Source of the DNA: Porphyrobacter sp.
GTDB taxonomy: Bacteria; Pseudomonadota; Alphaproteobacteria; Sphingomonadales; Sphingomonadaceae
Assembly: GCA_027533455.1 (NCBI GenBank)
Contig: JAPZUC010000006.1
Coordinates: 1-64,000, forward strand
DNA: 64,000 nt
Reading direction: 5' to 3'
The stretch's first letter is position 1; each line of letters begins with the position of its first letter. Below the pieces are notes generated by a model. That model saw only the letters and a list, made by a program, of their open reading frames with translations. It searched no databases and was not told where the DNA came from. A program made the position numbers and the translations under genes. This document shows positions 52,508 through 61,055 of the stretch, in pieces.

Positions 52508-53098
52508 TCAAAAATCATCGTCTTCCCAGTCCGCATCATCATCCTCCCCGCCGCCTGTAAAGGTGGCGTGGAGTACCGCGCAGGCCGTTACCGACCCTTG
52601 CAGCGATGCGAGCAGTTCCGCCCGCCCTGCGCCGGGCATCAGCACCAGCGGCAGTTCGGTCGCGAAAAGTTGAAACAGGTAATGCCGGGTCTCGCCTTCG
52701 GGCGGGGCCGGCAGCAGCCATTCCGAATTGCCCACGGCGTTCTTGCCGGTGCGCGGCGGCGTTTCGCCTTCAAGCAGTTTGCCGCGCTGACCGGCCAGGC
52801 CCCAGACCAGCCAGTGGCAGGCGGGATCGGCGCCGGGCGCAGAGGCATCTTCGACCACCAGCACCAGTTCACCGGAATTCGGCGGCGGCGCACTCCATTC
52901 GAGCGGCGGGGCGACAGAATCTTCCTCGGCCGCGGTGAAGCTCGCATCGAGCTCCTCGCCGTTGCGGAATGCCGGGCTGGTCAGCGCAAAGCCGCCGCGC
53001 GCAAGCAACTGCGCCGAGCCCAGCTTCGCGATGGCGAGGCCGGGATGGCGGGCAGGCGCGGGCACATTAGGTGCAAGCCAGGCAGGGAAATCCGTCAT
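52508..53098 (-). CDS. YbhB/YbcL-type PEBP (Raf-kinase-inhibitor-like) protein
   Basis: The 196-residue protein has FALTSPAFRNGEELDASFT, PPLEWSAPPPNSGELVLVVEDASAPGADPACHWLVWGLAG and YLFQLFATEL, the ligand-pocket blocks of bacterial phosphatidylethanolamine-binding proteins. The tail is acidic (GGGEDDDADWEDDDF). It carries no signal peptide, so it should be cytoplasmic. The function is unknown in bacteria. The ATG at 53098 is chosen; in-frame upstream codons do not fit the family. Confidence 0.88.
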   Translation of the reverse strand: MTDFPAWLAPNVPAPARHPGLAIAKLGSAQLLARGGFALTSPAFRNGEELDASFTAAEEDSVAPPLEWSAPPPNSGELVLVVEDASAPGADPACHWLVWGLAGQRGKLLEGETPPRTGKNAVGNSEWLLPAPPEGETRHYLFQLFATELPLVLMPGAGRAELLASLQGSVTACAVLHATFTGGGEDDDADWEDDDF

Positions 53099-53336
53099 GA
53101 TTCTGTCAGGTCCTTGCCCTCGTGCTAGTGCGTTCAGGGGCGCGATACGAGACGTTGCAAGGCGGTTTTGCGCTGTTTCTGAGGAAAACCCAGCAAATGC
53201 AGGCAAAAAGGTCACGCTTTTGCTGCTTTCATGGACGATTCTCGCTTGTCCGCCTTGCTCTTGGCCCGGTGTCATTGCATCCAAGCGTCTTGGGCCTCCC
53301 CCTGGCCCAGATCAGATACGCCGGAGTTGCACCCCC

Positions 53337-54797
53337 ATGAAGCTCGCCCGCACTGCCATCAGCCTTGTCCTGGCCGCTCAACTTGTCGCCTGCGGTGGCG
53401 GCGACTCGTCTACCCCGCCTCCCACCGGCGGCACCCCGACCCCGACCCCCACGTCGGGCACCTGTTCGCTCAGCGCGCAGCAGGAATTCGCCGACCGGGT
53501 GCTGAACGAATGGTACCTGTTCCCCGATCTGCTCGCGACGGTGAACCCTTCTTCGGTCTCCAATCTCGATGACTATCTCGACGCCCGCGTCGCTCCGGCG
53601 CGTGCGCAGAACCGCGACCGCTTCTTCACATTCGCGACCTCGATCGCGGAAGAAAACGCGCTGATCAACTCGGGCTCTTCGGCGGGCTTCGGGATTCGTC
53701 TCGCCTATGACACGACCAACCGGCGCCTGTTCGTGGTCGAGGCCTACGAAAACGCCAACGGCTTTGCCGCCGGCCTCGACCGCGGGACCGAGATCACCGC
53801 GATCGGCACCTCCAGCGCCAATCTCCAGTCGGTGTCGAGCCTGTTCACCAGCGGCGGCGCACAGGCGGTTGCCAATGCACTCGGCCCGTCCGATCCGGGC
53901 GTCACCCGCGTGCTGCGCTTCACCCAGCCGGGCGGTGCAGTGATCGAACGGTCGATCACCAAGACCGAGTTCGCGCTTGATCCCGTCTCCGACCGCTACG
54001 GCGCGCTGATCCTCAACGACGGGGGCAAGCGGGTTGGCTATATCAACCTGCGCACCTTCATCATTTCGGATGCCGCCAACCAGTTGCGTACCGCCTTCGG
54101 CCAGTTCGCTTCGCAAGGCGTGACCGAGCTGATCCTCGATTTCCGCTATAATGGCGGCGGGCTGGTGAGCGTGGCCGACACCCTGGGTGACCTGATGGGC
54201 AAGGGCCGCGTCGGTCAGGTGTGGAGCAAGGAAGTGCTGCGCGCATCGAAATCGGCGGAAAATAGCACACAGCTGTTCCGCTCCGAGCCCAATGCCATAA
54301 CGCCCACCAAGATCGCGGTGATCACAACCGGATCGAGCGCCTCGGCGAGCGAGCTCGTCGCCAATTCGCTGATCCCCTATCTCGGTAACAATCTGGCACT
54401 GGTCGGGGCTAACTCCTTCGGTAAGCCGGTCGGCCAGTTCGGCTTCGATCTTGCCGCCTGCGACCTGCGCATCCGGGCTGTGGCCTTCCGGACAGTCAAT
54501 GCCAATGATCAGGGCGATTACTATAGCGGTCTTGCCAGCGTGATGCCCAACACCTGCCGCGCGGGCGATGACATCAGCTTCCCGCTGGGCGACCCGCGCG
54601 AGGCGTCGATTGTGGCCGCGCTCAACTTCCTGGGCGGGCGAACCTGTTCGCCGATCACGTCCGGCGGCATCGCCAGCGCATTGGGCGGGCCGACGCAGAG
54701 CGACACCACCTTCGGCGGTGCGGATCTGCCCGAGCGCGAACCGCTCCAACCGCGCCGGCCGGGCCCTGCGCAGCACGAGCTGCCGGGCCTCTACTAA
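53337..54797 (+). CDS. S41-family (C-terminal processing) peptidase-like lipoprotein
   Basis: The 486-residue protein has a lipoprotein signal peptide (LVLAAQLVAC), a Pro/Thr linker, a PDZ-like region (FVVEAYENANGFAAGLDRGTEITAIG, near residues 130-160), and the tail-specific protease domain with ELILDFRYNGGGLVSVADTLGDLM and TTGSSASASELVANSL containing the candidate catalytic serine. FGKPVGQFGF would be the strand after it. It likely cleaves proteins at the outer or inner membrane periplasmic face. The start at 53337 includes the signal; upstream in-frame codons run over the PEBP gene. Confidence 0.88.
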   Translation: MKLARTAISLVLAAQLVACGGGDSSTPPPTGGTPTPTPTSGTCSLSAQQEFADRVLNEWYLFPDLLATVNPSSVSNLDDYLDARVAPARAQNRDRFFTFATSIAEENALINSGSSAGFGIRLAYDTTNRRLFVVEAYENANGFAAGLDRGTEITAIGTSSANLQSVSSLFTSGGAQAVANALGPSDPGVTRVLRFTQPGGAVIERSITKTEFALDPVSDRYGALILNDGGKRVGYINLRTFIISDAANQLRTAFGQFASQGVTELILDFRYNGGGLVSVADTLGDLMGKGRVGQVWSKEVLRASKSAENSTQLFRSEPNAITPTKIAVITTGSSASASELVANSLIPYLGNNLALVGANSFGKPVGQFGFDLAACDLRIRAVAFRTVNANDQGDYYSGLASVMPNTCRAGDDISFPLGDPREASIVAALNFLGGRTCSPITSGGIASALGGPTQSDTTFGGADLPEREPLQPRRPGPAQHELPGLY

Positions 54798-54808
54798 GGC
54801 TGACGAAC

Positions 54809-54845
54809 GTGCCGCGGGGGCTTACAACCCCTGCGGCACTGTTTC
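54809..54845. terminator. Hairpin terminating the S41 peptidase gene, overlapping the convergent gene end
   Basis: GTGCCGCGGGG (54809-54819) pairs with CCCCTGCGGCAC (54828-54839) with one bulge, followed on the plus strand by TGTTTC. The stop codon of the convergent GFA-family gene (54822-54824) lies inside the loop region. It is a reasonable, though T-poor, terminator. Confidence 0.55.
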
Positions 54846-55229
54846 GAAGCTCGGCGTATCGCCCAGATCCACCCAGTCCTGCTTGCTCTTGGCGTAGCAG
54901 TGGAAGGCGGGCTTTAGGATGCTGGTATCGTCCAGCGTGCCGGCCTTGATGAACATCATTCCCGGCGGGCTATCGACGCGGGTAAAGACCGGCGATCCGC
55001 ATTCGGGGCAGAACTGCCGCCGCACAGTCGCGCCGCTATCACCGGTGTCGTTATAGGTCTTGAGCGTGCCCTCGAATGAAACGGCGTCCTCCGGCACTCC
55101 GACAATCACCGACAACGCGCTGCCGGCCTGACGCTGGCAGTTCTTGCAATGGCAGGTGACGCAGAGCAGCGGATCGCTCTCGCAGGTGTAGCGAACCGCG
55201 CCGCACAGGCAGCCTCCGGTCATGGTCAT
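54822..55229 (-). CDS. GFA-family (CENP-V/glutathione-dependent formaldehyde-activating-like) zinc protein
   Basis: The 135-residue protein has the zinc-binding cysteines GGCLCGAVRYTC, CVTCHCKNCQRQAG and FCPECGSPVF, the full Gfa/CENP-V set with two zinc sites. The founding member was proposed to condense formaldehyde with glutathione. Most family members have no proven substrate. It lies 30 bases downstream of the lipoprotein gene on the same strand and may share its transcript. Confidence 0.93.
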   Translation of the reverse strand: MTMTGGCLCGAVRYTCESDPLLCVTCHCKNCQRQAGSALSVIVGVPEDAVSFEGTLKTYNDTGDSGATVRRQFCPECGSPVFTRVDSPPGMMFIKAGTLDDTSILKPAFHCYAKSKQDWVDLGDTPSFETVPQGL

Positions 55230-55259
55230 GCGTGTCTCTCCCCTGTCTGCCCGTGCGCC

Positions 55260-55691
55260 TCAGGGCGCTGCGGGGCCGGTGAACGGCTGCTTGTCCGTAT
55301 AGCCGCAGCCTTCGAATGTCTCACCGCCCAAAGCGATAGTGGCGACGAAGGGATAGCGCCGGTCGCTCATCCCGTCGCTGCACGTCCCGGGCGTGAGCGT
55401 GGCGGTGAGGCTCTTGCCTTCGAGTGTGCCGGTGAAGCCGAGGCCGCCGTTACCGGCAAACCGCTTGAGCGGGAACCGCGCGCCGTTCTGATTGTCGGGC
55501 GTCGCCCACAGCCCCTCGTCGCTTTGAATCCTGAGATTCCAGAACGGCTCGGTGCCGACGAGAGTTACGGTTTCGCCCGGCGTGACCGCATCGAAGGCCT
55601 CGCCTTTCGGGTCGATGCCATCCTGCTTGGCAGGGGTGCAGGCAGCAAGGCCGAGCATCAGAACGGCAAGCGGCAGAAGGCGGGGTGTCAT
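55260..55691 (-). CDS. COG3650-like lipoprotein
   Basis: The 143-residue protein has a lipoprotein signal peptide ending LAAC, then VGTEPFWNLRIQSDEGLWATPDNQNGARFPLKRF and a conserved Cys pair (TCSDGMSDRRYPFVATIALGGETFEGCGY). These blocks match the COG3650 (YndA/YajI-like) envelope protein family of unknown function. The ATG follows GGAGAACCCG. Confidence 0.82.
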   Translation of the reverse strand: MTPRLLPLAVLMLGLAACTPAKQDGIDPKGEAFDAVTPGETVTLVGTEPFWNLRIQSDEGLWATPDNQNGARFPLKRFAGNGGLGFTGTLEGKSLTATLTPGTCSDGMSDRRYPFVATIALGGETFEGCGYTDKQPFTGPAAP

Positions 55692-55754
55692 CGGGTTCTC
55701 CTAGACTTGCAGGAATAGGCCGGAACCAGCGCCGCGCCAAGGCATTGGGCCGGC

Positions 55755-56996
55755 ATGGACACCGCCCCCACCCGCGAGGCCGCGCTGGCTCGCCTCGCCG
55801 CATTTCTTCCCGCCGCCGGCCGCCGCTATGCCGAAACCCGCAATGCCGATGACGGCCCGCTGCCCGAGGGGCGCGGCAATGTCAGCCAGCTTTCGCCATG
55901 GCTTCACGCCGGGGTGATCGGCGCGCCCGAGGTGCTGAAGGCGGTGCTGGGCCAGCACAGCCCGCGCGGCGCGGAAAAGTTCATCGCCGAGGTGTTCTGG
56001 CGGATCTACTTCAAGGGCTACCTCGAACAGCGCCCTGCGATCTGGGACGATTACTGCAAAGGTCGCAATGGAGCGCTCGCCGCGATTGAGCGCAATGCCG
56101 GGCTGCGGACGGCTTACGGGCAGGCGGTGGAAGGCCGGACCGGGATTGAGGCTTTCGATGTCTGGGCAAGGGAGCTGGTGGAGACCGGATACCTCCACAA
56201 CCACGCGCGGATGTGGTTTGCGAGCATCTGGATCTTCACCCTGAAGCTCGACTGGCGGTTGGGCGCGGATGTCTTTCTGCGGCACCTTATGGATGCCGAC
56301 GCGGCATCGAACACGCTGTCGTGGCGCTGGGTCGCGGGGCTGCACACCAAGGGCAAGCACTACCTCGCGCGCGCAGACAATATCGCGCGCTACACGGCAG
56401 GGCGGCCCGAGGGAGCACTTGCCGCGGCGGGCCTCGCAGGAGACGAAGCAGAGCCCCTTACCGAGCCGCAGGATTACGCACGCCAGAAGCTCGATCTGCC
56501 CGCACGCGCCACCGCTGCCGACCTCGCGCAGCCCTTTGCGCTGCTGCTGCATGACGAGGCTGCGCACCACGCGCCGCTCGCCCTGCCGGCCGTGCCCGCG
56601 CTGGTGATCGGCGCGGGCCGCCCCGATGCCCGCTCGCCCCATGCGATTGGCTCCCATGCGCGTAGCTTCGCAGCGGGCGCACTCGCAAGCGGCGTGGCCG
56701 AAGCCGCTGCCGCGTTCGCCTGCCCGGCAGTGAAATGGCGCGCGGGCGAGCCGCTTGCCCCGTTGCTGGCGCAGGCGGGGGTGGAGCGGATCGCCCTGCC
56801 CTACCTGCCTGCCGGCTGGACCCGCGACGCGCTGTGGCCCGACCTCGCCCCGCTCGTGGCGGAGGGCCGCGTCGTCACCCTGCTCACCGATCTCGACCGC
56901 GCCACCTGGCCGCTGGCCAAGGCGGGCTTCTTCGGGGTTGCCAAGGCGATCGACGGCCTCATGGCGGAATGCGGGATCGCGGGCGCGGCGCGGTGA
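55755..56996 (+). CDS. Photolyase/cryptochrome-like FAD-binding protein with the FAD domain first
   Basis: Residues about 10-215 form the FAD-binding helical domain of the photolyase superfamily: NVSQLSPWLHAGVI, AEVFWRIYFKGYLEQRPA, GIEAFDVWARELVETGYLHNHARMWFASIWIFTLKLDWRLGADVFLRHLMDADAASNTLSWRWVAG. The expected N-terminal antenna/Rossmann domain is absent. Instead about 190 residues after the FAD domain look alpha/beta (PALVIGAGR, AGVERIALPYLPAGW), suggesting a permuted or replaced domain. Its role may be DNA photorepair or light sensing. It diverges from the lipoprotein gene. Confidence 0.82.
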   Translation: MDTAPTREAALARLAAFLPAAGRRYAETRNADDGPLPEGRGNVSQLSPWLHAGVIGAPEVLKAVLGQHSPRGAEKFIAEVFWRIYFKGYLEQRPAIWDDYCKGRNGALAAIERNAGLRTAYGQAVEGRTGIEAFDVWARELVETGYLHNHARMWFASIWIFTLKLDWRLGADVFLRHLMDADAASNTLSWRWVAGLHTKGKHYLARADNIARYTAGRPEGALAAAGLAGDEAEPLTEPQDYARQKLDLPARATAADLAQPFALLLHDEAAHHAPLALPAVPALVIGAGRPDARSPHAIGSHARSFAAGALASGVAEAAAAFACPAVKWRAGEPLAPLLAQAGVERIALPYLPAGWTRDALWPDLAPLVAEGRVVTLLTDLDRATWPLAKAGFFGVAKAIDGLMAECGIAGAAR

Positions 56997-57050
56997 TTTC
57001 AACCCCGTCTTAACCGTGCTGACCTAGGGTGCGGCGCATCATCTACTGCC

Positions 57051-58277
57051 ATGGACTGCCCCGCCATGCTCTACCCCAACCGCATCCAGGCCGCGCTGCT
57101 GTTCGACCGGCCGATCGCCGATCTCGAGGCGATCATGCGGGATTTCGCGCGGATCGAGGGGATGCGCAGCGGCGCACAGTTCAATGTGCCGGAAGAAAAC
57201 CCGGGCCGCTTCTACCGCCTCTATAACGGGGCGGAGGAGCTGGTGGTGACATTCGAATACCTCGACCGCCCCTGCAGCGCCGACCTGTTCCGCCCGGCGC
57301 TGTCCTCGCCCTTCACCGGCATCGCCACCCCAGACATCCGCGAACGGATCGCGCGCAGCGGCACGCACATCCTGCTTGAGGTATCCCACGGCGTCTTCGC
57401 CGGGGTCGAGGAAAATCCCGAGATCGCCTCCTTTTTCGAGACAGTCGGCCGCACCAGATCGGGCGCCACGCAGGCGCAGTTCGCACGGCGGCTGGGCGTG
57501 CTTGCGCTGATGGCGCGGATCGCGGCCGAGCATGCCATGCCGCTCGCGGTGCACTGGACCCAGTCCGATATGCTGATCTCGGGCGAGCTGTTTGATACGC
57601 TGGCCGCCGCGAACGATGCGCCGGGCGCCCTCCACATTCACCCCTCCCTGTTCGGTCCCGCCGTGGTCGAAGGCGAGAAAGCGCTGGTCGGCATCCGCAC
57701 CTTCGGCGCACGCCACTGGCTGGGCCGCGAGATCATCATCCAGCCCAACGTCTTGCCGTGGGTTGCCAATCTCGAAACGATCTTCGCGTTCCTGCGGGTG
57801 GTCACCATGCCGAACGGCTATGTCATCCCCGATGGCGACACCTTCGGCCCGGAAGACCGCAGCCTGTCCTATCGCGTACTGCATCACGATCAGGGCGCGA
57901 ACATCGGTTACGCCGAGCCCGAGCCGGCCGACGTCCCGTTCTATGAACTGGTGCCGCTCAAGCACCTCGCTCACGGCTTCGTCGCGCCCGAGCATGTGCC
58001 CGACGCCAATGTCTTTGAGGATCGCGCCTTTCCAGCCGCGATCATGCCCGGAGATCAGGACGCCAAGATGGCGCTCGCCAACGAATGGGGCGAGAAACGC
58101 AAGCTGGCCGAGGGGATCGGCGGACGGTTCGAGGTGCGACAGGCGAGAGAGAACGACGGGCCTCCTCCGCCTCCGCAACCGCGGCCTGTGATCGCGCCGA
58201 CACCCAGCCAGCCCGGACTGCCGGGCGTCAGCGGGCGCGGGCTGCGTGTGCAGATGTTCGGGCGCAAGGGCCTCTAG
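57051..58277 (+). CDS. Uncharacterised protein, possibly DUF4261-related
   Basis: The 408-residue protein has no signal peptide. It shows alternating helix and strand blocks, for example MLYPNRIQAALLFDRPIADLEAIMRDFARIEG and HAMPLAVHWTQSDMLISGELFDTLAAAND, and a proline-rich tail (PPPPPQPRPVIAPTPSQPGLPG). Some blocks recall DUF4261 proteins, but I cannot confirm this. No catalytic motif is obvious. The start may be ATG 57051 or 57066; neither has a strong ribosome binding site. It follows the photolyase-like gene in the same direction after 54 bases. Confidence 0.72.
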   Translation: MDCPAMLYPNRIQAALLFDRPIADLEAIMRDFARIEGMRSGAQFNVPEENPGRFYRLYNGAEELVVTFEYLDRPCSADLFRPALSSPFTGIATPDIRERIARSGTHILLEVSHGVFAGVEENPEIASFFETVGRTRSGATQAQFARRLGVLALMARIAAEHAMPLAVHWTQSDMLISGELFDTLAAANDAPGALHIHPSLFGPAVVEGEKALVGIRTFGARHWLGREIIIQPNVLPWVANLETIFAFLRVVTMPNGYVIPDGDTFGPEDRSLSYRVLHHDQGANIGYAEPEPADVPFYELVPLKHLAHGFVAPEHVPDANVFEDRAFPAAIMPGDQDAKMALANEWGEKRKLAEGIGGRFEVRQARENDGPPPPPQPRPVIAPTPSQPGLPGVSGRGLRVQMFGRKGL

Positions 58278-58300
58278 AGCCCCTGCACCCGCGCAAGGTT

Positions 58301-58654
58301 TCAGATCTGCTTGTCAGGTGAAGGATCGCGGCGGTGCCGCTCTGCCTTGCCGAAGATGCGCTCCAACCGTTCTGCCATGGTGTTCGCAGCAATACGGGCA
58401 GCAGCGTCGACATCGGCGGCCTTGCCGGTGACGCCGATCGGGCGACTTCCGCGCGGGCGTGCCTCGATCGTGCAATGCTTGTCATCGGCACCGTGCTTGC
58501 GACCATTGACGTCGGAGACGTGCACCTCCAGCCGGGTCAGGCGGTCGGTAAAGCGCGCGAGGCGATGGCGCACCTGCGCCTCGATCCGCCGCGCCACATC
58601 CGCGGTTCCCATCACCGAGCTATCGGTGTTGAACTGGAATTGCATGGTGCTCAT
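58301..58654 (-). CDS. HPF/RaiA-family ribosome hibernation-like protein
   Basis: The 117-residue protein matches the N-terminal domain of ribosome hibernation factors: MQFQFNTDSSVMGTADVARRIEAQVRHRLARFTDRLTRLEVHVSDVNGRK and CTIEARPRGSRPIGVTGKAADVDAAARIAANTMAERLERIFGK. It lacks the C-terminal dimerisation domain of long HPF. Such short proteins bind the 30S decoding region and block translation under stress. AAAGGAG lies 8 bases before the ATG. A cold-shock gene lies close by. Confidence 0.82.
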   Translation of the reverse strand: MSTMQFQFNTDSSVMGTADVARRIEAQVRHRLARFTDRLTRLEVHVSDVNGRKHGADDKHCTIEARPRGSRPIGVTGKAADVDAAARIAANTMAERLERIFGKAERHRRDPSPDKQI

Positions 58655-58728
58655 GGCATCGTCTCCTTTGGGTTCAGTGACCTGTTGCCCAAGGAGAATA
58701 TGGTGAGCCGTGTGCCGGCTTTCCAGCG

Positions 58729-58956
58729 CTATCCGGCGAGGCGTTCGGGAAGCGGGTTTTCAGCCGCCCGGCGTTCAGCGCGAGCGGTGTCTGCCTTCAC
58801 GCGCTCTTCGATCGTCTTGCGGGCGTGCTCTGCCAGGCCGCGCCAGGTCTTCTCCGACCTGAGTTCGCGCTCGCGCACGTTTTCGAGGGTTGCCTTGGCG
58901 GCAAGGACAGCGGCTTCATCAGCGCGCTCGCAATAGAATTCGTAGGTCTGGGCCAT
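58729..58956 (-). CDS. Small charged helical protein of unknown function
   Basis: The 75-residue protein (MAQTYEFYCERADEAAVLAA...) is almost entirely helical and highly charged, with no membrane segment. The start ATG has ACACAAG... but only a weak ribosome binding site. It is placed between the HPF-like and cold-shock genes on the same strand, with small gaps. The proximity suggests a stress-related transcript, but nothing in the sequence defines a function. Confidence 0.7.
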   Translation of the reverse strand: MAQTYEFYCERADEAAVLAAKATLENVRERELRSEKTWRGLAEHARKTIEERVKADTARAERRAAENPLPERLAG

Positions 58957-59003
58957 GTCTTGTGTCCTGCCACTGGAGGGGGGAGGCGGGGCGGTAGGCG
59001 TGA

Positions 59004-59031
59004 AGCGGGGCGCGCCTAAACGCGCCCCGCT
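59004..59031. terminator. Stable GC hairpin between csp and the 75-residue gene
   Basis: AGCGGGGCGCG (59004-59014) and CGCGCCCCGCT (59021-59031) are perfect complements with a six-base loop. The hairpin lies 13 bases past the cold-shock gene stop. No T tract follows on the minus strand, so it may be a stabilising 3' hairpin and not a full intrinsic terminator. Confidence 0.55.
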
Positions 59032-59043
59032 CCGGACCGGTGC

Positions 59044-59256
59044 TTAGGCAGCCGAGAGGTTGACGGCGCTTTCCTTGCCGTTGCGGCCGCGCTCGAGTTC
59101 AAAGCTCAGACGCTGGTCCTTTTCGAGGCTGTTCATGCCCGCTGCCTGCACGGCAGTGATGTGAACGAAGCTGTCCGACGAACCGTCGTCGGGCTGGATG
59201 AAGCCATAGCCCTTGTCGGTGTTGAAGAACTTTACGGTTCCGGTCTTGGTGGTCAT
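59044..59256 (-). CDS. Cold-shock domain protein
   Basis: The 70-residue CSD protein has the RNA-binding motifs KGYGFI (RNP1) and FVHI (RNP2). Such proteins bind single-stranded RNA/DNA and act as RNA chaperones during cold or stationary phase. GAAAGGAACGACCC before the ATG is a strong ribosome binding site. The 5' leader upstream (59257 onward) is long, as is common for csp genes, whose leaders often fold in a temperature-dependent way. Confidence 0.95.
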   Translation of the reverse strand: MTTKTGTVKFFNTDKGYGFIQPDDGSSDSFVHITAVQAAGMNSLEKDQRLSFELERGRNGKESAVNLSAA

Positions 59257-59808
59257 GGGTCGTTCCTTTCAAGAACAATTAGTTGCCCGCCGGCAAAAGG
59301 CCCGCGGGTGTGCCCCGTGGCCGCAGGGCCACAAAGCGTAGTGCGTTATCGTCCGATGAAAGGAAGTCGTCGTCTGGTTAACGCCGGGGTCCCGAAGGAC
59401 AGGCGGCGAGCGCAAATTTCGAAGTCCGTCGCAAATTTCGACGTCAGCGCGGTTCACTTAGCACGCCTTGCCCCATTCACCTAATCCGCCCCCCTCCAGA
59501 GGCGCCCCAAACCGCTGCGAGCCGGGCGCAAAGCGGGGTTAGCGGAGGGCAAGGCGGGGTATAGGACGGGTCAGGCAGGGAGCGAGCGGACGCAGGATTG
59601 CGCGGACCAAAGACCCAAACCCCTGTTTCCGCTCATGTTTCGATGTTTCACGCCGGCTTTCGCCGCGATTTCGGGCGTTTGGCACCTTCCGTCGGGCACC
59701 AAAGCCCGCGCCTGCGCGCACCGGAATGGCGGCAAGGCGCGCAGTAGGAAAGCGCAGCAAGCCCGCGCTGCTCCCCTGCCCGCCTTGCCAGCCAAGCGAG
59801 CCGCAAGC
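59257..59808. other. Long non-coding gap upstream of the cold-shock gene
   Basis: These 552 bases hold no convincing gene. The part next to csp (about 59257-59460) is probably its promoter and leader. The remainder is GC-rich with G-rich tracts (about 59530-59580). A frame running rightward from 59635 is Ala/Arg-rich, lacks a ribosome binding site and reads through the antisense of the hydrophilic-protein gene. GATGTTTCACG at about 59643 is only half of a parS site. Confidence 0.55.
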
Positions 59809-60366
59809 CTAGGGCTGGCGGCGGTCCTGCCCCGCTATGCCGCGCGGCTCATCTTCGCGAGGTTCATCATCCCGCCGCTCACGGATCTGCTCGCCCGGGC
59901 CACTTTCGTGGTGGGCATCCTTGTTGAGGCCCTGCTGGCTCTGCCCCGCCGGATTGCCGCGCTGCTTTTCGTGCACGTCCTCAAGATAGCGCGGATCGCC
60001 GGCAAGCGGCTGGTATACGCTGCCCCCGCCCGGTGCCGGATCGGTCTCCCGCATCGCATCGCCGTGCTGCGTCCCGGCACCCCGGCGGCTGACGCCCGCG
60101 CCATCATCGACCTGCGCGCCCTGATCGAGCACATAGGCGCTGTCCTCGTCGCGCTGGCGCTGCTCGTCCGAGCCTTCGCGCAGCGGCTGGAAGGCGCTCC
60201 CCTCGTGCGGGGTGCTGGTCATGTGCCCGCGATGATCGAGCGCATTGTTTGCATCGACGCCCGGACGGCTGGCCGCCTCCTGATTGGCGCGTTTGCGGGT
60301 ATCGTCGCTGCGGTCGAGGGTGCCGGGCTCGCGGTCCCGACGCATATCCTTGTTATGGCTGGTCAT
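59809..60366 (-). CDS. Hydrophilic, repeat-containing protein of unknown function
   Basis: The 185-residue protein is very rich in Asp, Glu, Arg, Gln and Gly with no hydrophobic segment, so it should be intrinsically disordered. A short motif is repeated: GSAFQPLREGSDE near residue 56 and GSVYQPLAGDPR near 115, each followed by an acidic/basic stretch. GAGGAT lies before the ATG. It resembles stress-protective hydrophilic proteins in sphingomonads, but the family is not recognised. The opposite-strand frame is a shadow. Confidence 0.62.
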   Translation of the reverse strand: MTSHNKDMRRDREPGTLDRSDDTRKRANQEAASRPGVDANNALDHRGHMTSTPHEGSAFQPLREGSDEQRQRDEDSAYVLDQGAQVDDGAGVSRRGAGTQHGDAMRETDPAPGGGSVYQPLAGDPRYLEDVHEKQRGNPAGQSQQGLNKDAHHESGPGEQIRERRDDEPREDEPRGIAGQDRRQP

Positions 60367-60513
60367 GATGATCTATCCTCGTTTTGGGAGGAGAGAACGT
60401 GCGCCCGAGGGGGCAGGGGCGCGCTAACCTGGGAGGGTAACCGGCGGCGAGCCGAGGCGGGAAACGGCGGAGCGGCATTTACGGGAGCCGTCCCGCTCGG
60501 CTAGGCGCGTGCC

Positions 60514-60969
60514 ATGTCACCCGTCACCATTCTGATCGACGCCGACGCCTGCCCGGTGAAGGACGAGATCTATCGCGTCGCCGAGCGATACCGCGCCGAA
60601 GTCCGTGTGGTCAGCAACGCGCCCTTCCGCATCCCCGATAGCCCGCGGGTGAAGCGCGTGGTGGTATCGGGCAGCTTCGACGCCGCCGACGATTGGATTG
60701 CCGAGGCTGCCGACGCCCGGAGCGTGGTCATCACCGCCGACATCCTGCTGGCCGACCGCTGCCTGAAAGCCGGCGCCCGCGTGCTGAAACACAATGGCGA
60801 GGCCTTCACCGCCGCCAGCATCGGCGGCGCGATCGCCAACCGGGCGATCATGGCCGACCTGCGCGCCGGGATGGACGGCGTGGGCGGAGGCCCCGCGCCG
60901 TTCAGCAAGGCGGATCGGTCGCGGTTCCTGCAGGCGCTGGATAGGGTGCTGGTGGGGATGGGGCGGTAG
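60514..60969 (+). CDS. YaiI/YqxD-family protein (DUF188)
   Basis: The 151-residue protein has ILIDADACPVKDEIYRVAERY, a PIN-like Asp cluster start, and VVITADILLADRCLKAGARVLKHNGEAFTAASIGGAIANRAIMADLR. These are the signature blocks of the UPF0178/DUF188 family. The fold suggests a nuclease-like or nucleic-acid-related function that is unproven. The ATG at 60514 is the family start. Confidence 0.9.
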   Translation: MSPVTILIDADACPVKDEIYRVAERYRAEVRVVSNAPFRIPDSPRVKRVVVSGSFDAADDWIAEAADARSVVITADILLADRCLKAGARVLKHNGEAFTAASIGGAIANRAIMADLRAGMDGVGGGPAPFSKADRSRFLQALDRVLVGMGR

Positions 60970-61055
60970 GGGAGCGCGGAGCATGGCTTGCGCGTGAGAA
61001 TAGCATAGGGGCCGTGACTTTACGCAACCAAGATGTCTGGCGTATAACCCTCTCT

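Noticed and set aside
53229..54776. 515-codon minus-strand frame opposite the S41 peptidase gene
   Set aside because: The plus strand carries a clear lipoprotein signal and tail-protease motifs, so the minus frame is a shadow.
59643..59653. GATGTTTCACG as a third parS site
   Set aside because: Only the left half matches; the right half is unrelated.
59635..60504. 289-codon plus-strand frame across the csp upstream region
   Set aside because: It is Ala/Arg-rich, has no ribosome binding site and is antisense to a hydrophilic protein with internal repeats and a better start.
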